Below, one piece after another: positions 1 through 7,597 of a DNA stretch of 64,000 nucleotides. Source of the DNA: CAZJVD01 sp964549505 (lineage in GTDB: Bacteria; Bdellovibrionota; UBA1018; CAZJVD01); NCBI GenBank assembly GCA_964549505.1, contig CAZJVD010000010.1, positions 1 to 64,000 on the forward strand. The letters are read 5' to 3'. Made by a program: the position numbers and the translations under genes. Numbering within the stretch: position 1 is the stretch's first letter; each line of letters starts with the position of its first letter. A model generated the notes under the pieces. It did not search any database. It saw only the letters and a program-made list of their open reading frames with translations, and was not told where the DNA came from.

Positions 1-294
1 CTTAGGCAGCGTTCGCACGTACCGCATTCGCTTCGCGCGTCGTAATCCGCGACCGCGTACTGCCTTTCGCGTCGCCACCCGTGACCGCCGGTCGCGCCTT
101 AGACCGACGTCGAACTACCCACGACGGGCGGCCCATCACGAGCGGCGAGAACAAACGAGGCCACGCGCTCACTCAAAGCACCCACGAAACACGCCAACAC
201 ACGTCGCGCAGCGGGTCCGGTTTTCGGCACCGCTGCCGGATCTCACCGTCTGCCTGTCTGCCCGCTTGCCAGCCTGCCCGAATTCTTTTCTTTC
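1..294. other. Left edge, no supported gene
   Basis: I see no convincing gene here. A plus-strand open frame from a GTG at 81 runs to 359, but it has no ribosome binding site, its translation looks like random Arg/Thr/Ser-rich sequence, and it overlaps the 3' end of the next gene antisense. Around 245-285 the DNA is a CT-rich imperfect repeat of CTGC/CTGCC units. The stretch may be the 3' flank of a gene lying to the left. Confidence 0.4.
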
Positions 295-2058
295 TTACGG
301 ACTACTTCCTACTCTCGCTTCAAAAAGAAATCGACTATCGACCTCGCCGAGGTAGATGAGCCGAGCAGGTCCGCCGTCGAGACGGTAGGGCATTGGACCA
401 AATTTAACATCGTTACGACGAATGGTAGTAAGGAGCACACCACGACGGCGATCCTCCTGAGCGCGAAGGTTATCAACAAACTTTGGATAAATGCTTGAGC
501 TGTAGAAACCAATCGTTTTTGCCGACGCAAACGAGAACTGATTGGATTGGTGATACTCATCCGAATATACGAGTTCGATTCCCGATTGCTGAAACGTATG
601 AATCACCGAGTTTAACGCCTCAATTTGGCGGTCGGTGTCGGGACGCATGACGAGGATCCGTCGTGCCACACCCTGATGAATCAGATGGAGACCGATGAGC
701 GAAGCCAGTACCCACTTCAGATGTTTTGTGGCCAATGCCTGGTGAACGACACATCCGAGACCTAAGAAAAAAGCCGGCAAGATCCAGAAAAGATATTTTG
801 GATGACCGGGCAGATGCGTTCTTGTTCGTAAAAAACCTAAGAGCGCGAGTAAAAAAATCAGTGCCGCTACTTCGAAGCCCTTGGTCCACCATCTACGAAC
901 AAAAACGGCTCCGAGCGCAACGACGGCTAGAAGATGCGAAAAGTGTGAGATCCACCTTGGTGAGTCGGTTCCCAGTTCCAGGCTTCCAAAATTGGCCATC
1001 AGCGACTGCGGTAAGACTCCCAACATCCAAAACGCTTCTTCAAAACTGTTCGTTCCCCAGAGCTGGTTCGTGAGCGGAGGCCGGGAGGACGAAAAGAGAT
1101 AGATGATTTCGCGGGAAAAACCGAGCGCAAAACCGGCCAACACGAAACCAAAACGGCGTCGCCATTTTGAATCCTCGATCCAATCACGACCGTGTTCGCG
1201 GAGGACATACGACAGAAAAATCAAGGCACTGATATGCAGATTGGGTGTCGAATGTAACTTAACGGATTGTTCGCCCCACATTCCAATGTCGGTCCCGAAA
1301 ATCTCCAAGTAAGCAAAAAGTCCGAGAAGAACGGCGATCGAAGCGCGCATCCAGAAAGCGATTTCTGATCGATCCGCGAGGAACTTACGAATCGTTTCGA
1401 GTAGAGCTGTCCACGGCATCCAGAAAACCACAAGATAAACGAGTGCGCTTCGACCCATGTAAAGCGCGATTCCCGACAGAAGCGCGGCTATGAAAAGCTT
1501 GCGTGTCGTGAGTTCGGTCCAAGGATTGTCGACCTTTCCTCGAATCGCAAACAGCCAACATCCGATCGCAAGTACAGCAACGTACCAATCCAGACCGGCT
1601 CGCAGATCCCAAGCGACAAAACCCATGGCCGCCACAAGAGCTGCGACAAAAGCGGGGATCGTTCCCCAGAACGCACGAACCATGAAGAAAATGGAGCCGC
1701 TGATTAAGGCGCTGGAAAAGAGATGTGTGAACGCAAGATGCGCGGAAACGTATCCTGTCCACGACTCGATACACGCTACCCAAAGACTGCGCAGTGCGCC
1801 GTATAATGTCCCCGAGTACCAAAGACCGTGGAAGTACATGGGAAACTCGAAGTTTCGAAAGCGATCACTCTCCATGGCGATCCACGCTTGGTCACTGTCG
1901 ACCAGCCCGAGTCCTAGCCTCACGAGCGGCCAGTGGAAGAAGAGCGCAACACCCATCAAGACTATAAAGAGCACGACCTCCGAGTTCACCTCATAGCCGC
2001 CCGTTTTCAAAGCTCGCTTGGATTTCACGTACTTTACAGCATACACGGGGGAAGCCAT
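295..2058 (-). CDS. Polytopic inner-membrane protein, possibly glycosyltransferase-like
   Basis: The product is about 587 residues with many hydrophobic segments spread over its length, so it is an integral membrane protein. The layout recalls the GT39/ArnT-type membrane glycosyltransferase fold: an acidic motif (DSDQAW) just after the first membrane helix, many helices, then a soluble C-terminal domain of about 120 residues. I see no decisive catalytic motif, so the function is unassigned. The open frame extends upstream to 2169, but those codons run into the divergent exported-protein gene and read poorly, so I start at the ATG ending at 2058. A GTG further in, just before the first membrane helix, is also possible. 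The next gene is divergent with only about 25 bases between starts. Confidence 0.6.
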   Translation of the reverse strand: MASPVYAVKYVKSKRALKTGGYEVNSEVVLFIVLMGVALFFHWPLVRLGLGLVDSDQAWIAMESDRFRNFEFPMYFHGLWYSGTLYGALRSLWVACIESWTGYVSAHLAFTHLFSSALISGSIFFMVRAFWGTIPAFVAALVAAMGFVAWDLRAGLDWYVAVLAIGCWLFAIRGKVDNPWTELTTRKLFIAALLSGIALYMGRSALVYLVVFWMPWTALLETIRKFLADRSEIAFWMRASIAVLLGLFAYLEIFGTDIGMWGEQSVKLHSTPNLHISALIFLSYVLREHGRDWIEDSKWRRRFGFVLAGFALGFSREIIYLFSSSRPPLTNQLWGTNSFEEAFWMLGVLPQSLMANFGSLELGTDSPRWISHFSHLLAVVALGAVFVRRWWTKGFEVAALIFLLALLGFLRTRTHLPGHPKYLFWILPAFFLGLGCVVHQALATKHLKWVLASLIGLHLIHQGVARRILVMRPDTDRQIEALNSVIHTFQQSGIELVYSDEYHQSNQFSFASAKTIGFYSSSIYPKFVDNLRAQEDRRRGVLLTTIRRNDVKFGPMPYRLDGGPARLIYLGEVDSRFLFEARVGSSP

Positions 2059-2082
2059 GATGGCGACTGGGGGAGGGGATTC

Positions 2083-4692
2083 GTGCGGATACTGTCCGTT
2101 ACGATGATAGGGGTCTGCTTTGGGTTGCCGTTTTCGGAGGCCTTCGAGGTCATCGATGAGACGATGCAACCGCAGATCTGGTCATCAAAGACGCAATCGC
2201 TCGTGACCGGGAGCGGGGGATTCGATGTTTCGGACGCTCTTTTTGATGCGATCGAAAACATCGACGCTCTCAGTGTTAATCTTTCAAAAAAAGTTAGTCT
2301 CGAAGTGAGTTTGCACCGTCGCTTGTTTGATAATCAGGACGCCGCCAACACATTTACCGTTGTTGATGAGTTTCTCATCGGAATTCCGATCTCGATTGCC
2401 TCTGAGGAGATCGGCAAGATCGGCAGCCACGGATCGTTTGGTTGGGGTATCGGATTGAAGCCGTTGCTTCGGTTTCAGAATATCCGTCAAGTTTGGCCTG
2501 GTCGTGGTTCCAACCCCAAGAGTCTTCCCAGTCTTGCTTCGGTCGAGCCTGCGACGAAAGTAGCTGAAGATCTTGAAAGAAGAGTTCGCGAGAAATGGGC
2601 TGAAGTTCAGAAGGGCAGTGAGAAAGCGGATCACCTCAATGAGGTCAATAAAGTAAATGAAGCGCTCTCACAACTCGATCCTAGTGAACCGGACCCACGC
2701 CATGGCCAATGGGGTTTTACCGCAGCAGAACAGCCTCGAAGTCTGTTGAGGTTTGGAGATTTTTCGGAAGACCCCGAACGGCGGGCGGCATTTTCAAAAC
2801 TTTGGAATCTCATCACGGTTCCTTTTGAGGTCGGACGCGTGGTTTGGAATATCGATGCGGCTCTCAAGATGGCCCCTGGTGAGGTCTACTCGTGGATTGG
2901 ATATGGTTCCTTCGAGCCTGGGTTGAACTTGTCGTGGACGGACGGGGTCACTGAGTTCTTAGCGTCGGCTCGAGGCTATCTGACAGGACTCTTTCGAGTT
3001 TCTGTGATTCGAAAATCTAAGACCGTCTTTCGGGTCAAGGTCGCGCGTGAGTTTGGAAAAGCTGGCTGGGCCCTCGGTCTGGGTTTCAAGACCGGTATCC
3101 TAGGAAGTCTGGTCGTGCTCGGCTACGACTTCGCCGATCACTATGGTGTGGAACCGCTTCAGATCTCCTATCGAAATTTTGGTCTCGACACCCATAGCGT
3201 CGTGTACGAGTACGATCTCGGTCGATTGGATGAGCCGGCTACCGAGCCGCTCGAAGCGCTCTCGGATGCTGTTGGCGGCATGTTTGGTTTGAGCAAGGAG
3301 CTGGCCGCACAGGCTTCCCGGCACACAACAGGTGTTACGAAGGTGGCCACTCTCTTAACGACGGAGCACATCCGCCGTTACGAAACCTCGAGTCAGTTCA
3401 GTATCCTGTATAAAAGTCGTGGCAGTGTTCAGGACCGTGAAGTCAAAGCGCGGCTTCAATATCCTGACGGAACCTACCGAGACACGTTTGAGGTCGATGT
3501 TGTCAACGATGCCTCATTGCGAGCTCTTATTTTCTTCAAGAAGGAAAAGAAGACGCGATTTGAGATCGATTACGACATCACGGAAGAAGAGCAGAAACCG
3601 AAGTCGCCGCGCGCTCTGAGTCTTCAAGTGGAAACCAGTTACCGAGACAATAACTTCGGCTACGGGTTGCACATGGATCGCGTGCGCGAAGTCGAAGATG
3701 CGCTCGGGCGAAAGGGAATTCTCCCGGTCACCCCACATGACGGGTTCATCGGTCGCGCACGTTACTACTACGAACTCGTCTTCTCAGGGGATCAGGTTCG
3801 GCGTTTCATGGAGTTTCCTGACGAAGCGATGTGTCGCCACCTGGAGGTCGCTTACGAATCACCGGGAAGATTCTGTGATGGTTTCAAGTTTACCTTTGAG
3901 CTTTTTCTGAAAACCTTACTGGCTGGTCCGGTGACGTTCGTCGCAGACACACTCGGGTTCGAGGTTAATGAGGGGTACAAGCCTGTTCATTTCTTAAAGA
4001 CTCGTAAGGCGTGGATGAAGATTAAGAGAGAGAACAGCATGGAAGAGAAGATCGTCGCGATGGGTGATCTTTTTTTTACAAAGTACTTCAGTCACGAGCT
4101 TGTACGGCTTCTTCGGTCCGTTTTCTCGGGTGAGGGCATCGCGTACTCCGTCAACGTATCCACGAGTGTGGGCGCACGGTTTTTCGAACGTACGACGGGT
4201 GTCTTAGATCCACGCGATGTCGCGACGGATTTTCATCAGAAGATCGAGGAAAACTTTCGGTTTGATTCGACCTCTGAACGTCGTGTGTATGACGACCCAT
4301 CGTCTGCTATCACGCGCCTCGGTGTTGTAATAGATCAGGGTCAGATCTTTTTTGAAGCCGAGTTGGACCCAGCCATGGATCTCAAATCCTATGAGTATCA
4401 ATCCATCTGGTTCGACTTCTTCGAGTCGACCTGGTCGCAAGGATGGCGAAGCCTTGGCTCCCAGATGGGGTACGGAATGGGTTTCCTTCATCGCGGCACC
4501 AATCGTTTCGGTCCCGTCGTGGATACAGGTCCGATGGGACCCTGGTCCGAAATCGCCAAACTTTTGCAACCGGGGAAAAAGTATGCGTTACGTGCGGCGA
4601 TTCGTCGCAATCAAGAAACAAACTATGGGCCAGCAGCCCGTGTGCTTTTTAAAGTTCCGCGGAAACAGTATACGGGCGACGAAGAGCGCTGA
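2083..4692 (+). CDS. Large exported protein of unknown function
   Basis: The protein has 869 residues. I choose the GTG at 2083 because a purine-rich Shine-Dalgarno (GGAGGGG, 2072-2078) precedes it and translation from there gives a signal peptide (MRILSVTMIGVCFGLPFSEA), whereas the upstream open frame has neither. The mature part has a short charged helical stretch around residues 150-210. After that come long beta-prone segments rich in Tyr, Phe and Arg, such as would suit a periplasmic or outer-membrane-associated protein. I do not recognise a family or catalytic motif. Its last 44 bases overlap the 3' end of the convergent MFS gene. No neighbour hints at a substrate. Confidence 0.7.
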   Translation: MRILSVTMIGVCFGLPFSEAFEVIDETMQPQIWSSKTQSLVTGSGGFDVSDALFDAIENIDALSVNLSKKVSLEVSLHRRLFDNQDAANTFTVVDEFLIGIPISIASEEIGKIGSHGSFGWGIGLKPLLRFQNIRQVWPGRGSNPKSLPSLASVEPATKVAEDLERRVREKWAEVQKGSEKADHLNEVNKVNEALSQLDPSEPDPRHGQWGFTAAEQPRSLLRFGDFSEDPERRAAFSKLWNLITVPFEVGRVVWNIDAALKMAPGEVYSWIGYGSFEPGLNLSWTDGVTEFLASARGYLTGLFRVSVIRKSKTVFRVKVAREFGKAGWALGLGFKTGILGSLVVLGYDFADHYGVEPLQISYRNFGLDTHSVVYEYDLGRLDEPATEPLEALSDAVGGMFGLSKELAAQASRHTTGVTKVATLLTTEHIRRYETSSQFSILYKSRGSVQDREVKARLQYPDGTYRDTFEVDVVNDASLRALIFFKKEKKTRFEIDYDITEEEQKPKSPRALSLQVETSYRDNNFGYGLHMDRVREVEDALGRKGILPVTPHDGFIGRARYYYELVFSGDQVRRFMEFPDEAMCRHLEVAYESPGRFCDGFKFTFELFLKTLLAGPVTFVADTLGFEVNEGYKPVHFLKTRKAWMKIKRENSMEEKIVAMGDLFFTKYFSHELVRLLRSVFSGEGIAYSVNVSTSVGARFFERTTGVLDPRDVATDFHQKIEENFRFDSTSERRVYDDPSSAITRLGVVIDQGQIFFEAELDPAMDLKSYEYQSIWFDFFESTWSQGWRSLGSQMGYGMGFLHRGTNRFGPVVDTGPMGPWSEIAKLLQPGKKYALRAAIRRNQETNYGPAARVLFKVPRKQYTGDEER

Positions 4693-5881
4693 ATACGAGG
4701 AACGTTAGACCCATCGTGAGAATTCCTGCGACAGAGAAAGGTGCTGAGGGCAATGCGTGAAAGAGAAATCCTCCCGCAATCGGTCCAATCGCGCGCGCGA
4801 GGCTCGCAGCTGACTGAAACTCACCGAGCGATCGGCCGTGTTCGCTCCGCGACGTCTGACTCGTGAGCAGACTCGATAGCGTGGGTTGCAGACACGCTCG
4901 AGAAAACGCAAGCATAGCAAGCGCCGCGAAGGCTATGGGTAACGCCTGAGCCGAGCTGAACAGGAAAAAGCCGATCGTGATACAGACGGCGGCGAGCGAC
5001 GCGAGTTTGCGGTCCCCTAATGTTTTGGACAAGTAACCCACACATCCGCCTTGGACGATGATCATGAGTGAACCTGTGCCGGCGATGACCGCTCCCATCT
5101 CCGAGGCGGTAAAATGAAAACGCAAACCCATGAAGAGCGCGAACATGCTTTCGAGTTGCGTGATCGCTAAGGTGAACAGAAAGTTGGCAGCAACCCATCG
5201 ACCCGTCGACGCGTGTGTGATGGCTTTCCATGCGCCTTTAAGAGACAGACGGCGCATCTCGAGAGGTCGTTGTGCGTGACGTTCATGGATGGGAAGCGAT
5301 TCTGGGAGTCGAAACCACGCGAGAGCAAAATTGAGTAACGACATCAAAGCCGCAAGGACAAAAGGAGCCGCTTCGCCCCAGCGAACGGCAAGTGCGCCGA
5401 GCCCGGGTCCTGCGGTGAAGCCAAGACCAATCGCTGCACCGAGCAGTCCCATTCGTTTCGTTCGTGCGCGTTCGTCCGAGATATCGGCGATGTAAGCGTA
5501 TGCGGTGCCGATGCTCGCGGCGGAAAATCCTCCTAGAGCGCGACCTAGAAAAACGAGCAGGAGACCTGTGAGAGGAGAAAAAAAAGCACCCACACCAACA
5601 GCCATGATCGCCATCGCCAGACTCTGTCCGAGCGAGCTTGCCAACAGGATCGGGCGTCGGCCGTACCGATCCGAGAGCGCCCCAAAAAGCGGCGAGGACA
5701 GAAACTGCATGAGAGAATAGGCCGCCATGAGCCAACCGAGTGCAGCTGGACCCGCACCCAGCTTTTGAGCCGCAAAAGGAAGCACGGGGATCACGAGACC
5801 GAACCCGAAAAGATCAATGAATACAATTAGACAGACAGAAAAGAGTTGGGAGCGTGTCGTGGAGACTGGGGTGTTTTTCAT
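4649..5881 (-). CDS. MFS drug-efflux-type transporter (TetA-like)
   Basis: The 410-residue product has about twelve hydrophobic segments and the hallmark MFS motif A (GALSDRYGRRP, residues 67-77) between helices 2 and 3. The N-terminal sequence (FIDLFGFGLVIPVLP) is typical of the TCR/TetA branch of proton-coupled antiporters. It should sit in the inner membrane and export small molecules, possibly drugs, but the substrate cannot be read from the sequence. The start ATG at 5881 has a modest AAGG upstream. It is convergent with the large exported protein and its 3' end overlaps that gene by 44 bases. Confidence 0.85.
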   Translation of the reverse strand: MKNTPVSTTRSQLFSVCLIVFIDLFGFGLVIPVLPFAAQKLGAGPAALGWLMAAYSLMQFLSSPLFGALSDRYGRRPILLASSLGQSLAMAIMAVGVGAFFSPLTGLLLVFLGRALGGFSAASIGTAYAYIADISDERARTKRMGLLGAAIGLGFTAGPGLGALAVRWGEAAPFVLAALMSLLNFALAWFRLPESLPIHERHAQRPLEMRRLSLKGAWKAITHASTGRWVAANFLFTLAITQLESMFALFMGLRFHFTASEMGAVIAGTGSLMIIVQGGCVGYLSKTLGDRKLASLAAVCITIGFFLFSSAQALPIAFAALAMLAFSRACLQPTLSSLLTSQTSRSEHGRSLGEFQSAASLARAIGPIAGGFLFHALPSAPFSVAGILTMGLTFLVFSALRRPYTVSAEL

Positions 5882-5946
5882 CGAATCAAACGCCTTATTC
5901 CCTAAGGTTGACTAATTCACCCAGAGATGTGAAGACTTTCAGACTT

Positions 5947-6153
5947 ATGACAGAACAGACAACGACAAGTCAACCAGCCGTGGACCGTTCAAAACTATCG
6001 CGTAAGACCTTGAAAGCTTTGGGTCGCAAGAAGCGTATCGCAAAGCTTAGAACTAATCCGGATTTTCGGAAGGCGTATTTTGAAGGTCGGAGCAAGCGCT
6101 CCAACGACAAGAAAGTCGCCTACCGTAAACGTCACGCTAAGAAGACGACGTAG
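5947..6153 (+). CDS. Small highly basic protein
   Basis: This is a 68-residue protein extremely rich in Lys and Arg (for example RKTLKALGRKKRIAKLR and KRSNDKKVAYRKRHAKK), with no hydrophobic segment and no cysteine. Such composition suits a nucleic-acid- or ribosome-binding protein, but I cannot name a family. The longer open frame upstream to 5854 would overlap the divergent transporter start, so I take the ATG at 5947. No strong Shine-Dalgarno is visible. It is followed 49 bases later by the outer-membrane protein gene. Confidence 0.55.
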   Translation: MTEQTTTSQPAVDRSKLSRKTLKALGRKKRIAKLRTNPDFRKAYFEGRSKRSNDKKVAYRKRHAKKTT

Positions 6154-6202
6154 TTCGTTCGAGATTTTACTCGTTTCTGAGACGGGGGATTAGGGTAGAG
6201 GC

Positions 6203-7597
6203 GTGGTTCATCGACTGAACTTTCTTGCCCCAGCGTGCTCATGTTTTTTGCTTCTAGGACTGGGACTCAATCATGCGAGTGCGCTCGAGCGTAGAAGTGA
6301 ATTCGAGCTGATCGATACGATCTATCTCGGTGGTGTACGTCCAACCAATAATCAGAAAAGCAATTATCCCAATCTGAACACGCGCCTGATCTTGGATGAG
6401 ATCAGTTCGTATCTCGAGTTTCGATTTCATATCGAAGCTGGGCTGGCGCTGAACAACGCCGCCTTTCATTATTTTGACTTGCCTGAAGCGTATCTCGGAA
6501 CCTCGCGCGCCTGGAGTCCTCTCCAGATTCATGCGGGACGAAAACTCGAACCGTGGTCGAAGATTGATGATGTTTGGTTCCAAGGGTATTTTCAGCCGCG
6601 CACCCGGTGGGAGTACTTTGATCCCGATCCAGCAGGTTTGCTGGGCTTGTTCGGAAGCTACCGTGAACCTGGAATCGAAGCTGTTCTTTTTGCCTCGCCG
6701 ATTTTTGTTCCCGAACAGCGCGCGTGCGCGATCAACGCTGACGGAACCTTCAATGTCGATTCCCCATGGTGCGTTCCGGTTGACGAGACCGCCAATTTCA
6801 AGGGCCAAAAAGCGCGCATCGCGTATCGCATCGACACACCTCCCGTCACATCCTTGGTTGCGCATCCAGGAGTTGCTGCGCGATTGCGCGTCGGGAAGCG
6901 TCTCGGTCCGTGGGTCCAAACTGCCTACGCTTTCAAGCCGATGAACCAGCTTCTGATCGGTATCGATGCGCCGTACGCGACTGAAAACGAACGCGTGGAA
7001 ACCATCATTTACCCCCGTGTTGTCTATCACCAGCTTGTTTCGAACGAAGTCGGTTATGAGGGCGACACTTGGGGCGCATCGATGAGCGGACTCTACGAGC
7101 GTCCTATTCGAGATCATACAAACTCGAACTGGACGACCGAAGAGATCGGGCCCGTTGTCGCTGTTTCTCCAATGGGATGGGTAAAACCTTTCGGACTAGG
7201 ACGCCACGATCCAAAACTCTCCCTCGCATACTTGCGTCAGCTCGGTGGTCCTGAACCGGATCAAGGAAAACTGGCGGCCGGAAAGGGTAGTTTTTTTGAG
7301 ACGCGTATGATGTACCGAGAAGCCGTGCGCGCCGACGTGCAAACAGGTTTTCCTTGGCGCTGGGCCCGTCCCATCGCGACACGGCTGTCGCTGATTCGCG
7401 ATCTGAACATTGAAGCGACGCACGTGTCGACGGAGATTGCGTATGTCTCGCCGAATAGTTGGACTGCGCGCGTGGGCGCTGACTTCATTGGCGTCGAGCA
7501 GACCGACCGCACCGTGTTTGAGACTCAGGAACCGCAGTTCCTCAATCGTTACAAGGCCAATGATCGCGTGCTGGTTGGAGTGAGCTATGCGTTTTAA
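6203..7597 (+). CDS. Predicted outer-membrane beta-barrel protein
   Basis: The 464-residue product starts at a GTG (6203) preceded by purine-rich DNA and has a signal peptide ending near HASA/LERR. The mature part alternates short aromatic-rich beta strands and turns. It ends in Phe (VGVSYAF), the classic C-terminal signature recognised by the BAM machinery, so an outer-membrane porin-like barrel is likely. I cannot assign a substrate. Its last 11 bases overlap the start of the following lipoprotein gene, so the two are probably translationally coupled and may act together at the outer membrane. Confidence 0.7.
   Translation: MVHRLNFLAPACSCFLLLGLGLNHASALERRSEFELIDTIYLGGVRPTNNQKSNYPNLNTRLILDEISSYLEFRFHIEAGLALNNAAFHYFDLPEAYLGTSRAWSPLQIHAGRKLEPWSKIDDVWFQGYFQPRTRWEYFDPDPAGLLGLFGSYREPGIEAVLFASPIFVPEQRACAINADGTFNVDSPWCVPVDETANFKGQKARIAYRIDTPPVTSLVAHPGVAARLRVGKRLGPWVQTAYAFKPMNQLLIGIDAPYATENERVETIIYPRVVYHQLVSNEVGYEGDTWGASMSGLYERPIRDHTNSNWTTEEIGPVVAVSPMGWVKPFGLGRHDPKLSLAYLRQLGGPEPDQGKLAAGKGSFFETRMMYREAVRADVQTGFPWRWARPIATRLSLIRDLNIEATHVSTEIAYVSPNSWTARVGADFIGVEQTDRTVFETQEPQFLNRYKANDRVLVGVSYAF

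Noticed and set aside
81..359. 92-codon plus-strand frame at the left edge
   Set aside because: No ribosome binding site, low-complexity translation, and antisense overlap with a membrane protein gene.
4649..4692. Overlapping convergent 3' ends (also 28518-28521, 41949-41977 and 51630-51638) as signs of sequencing error
   Set aside because: Each frame on both strands ends normally with consistent coding character; such overlaps reflect compact gene packing.
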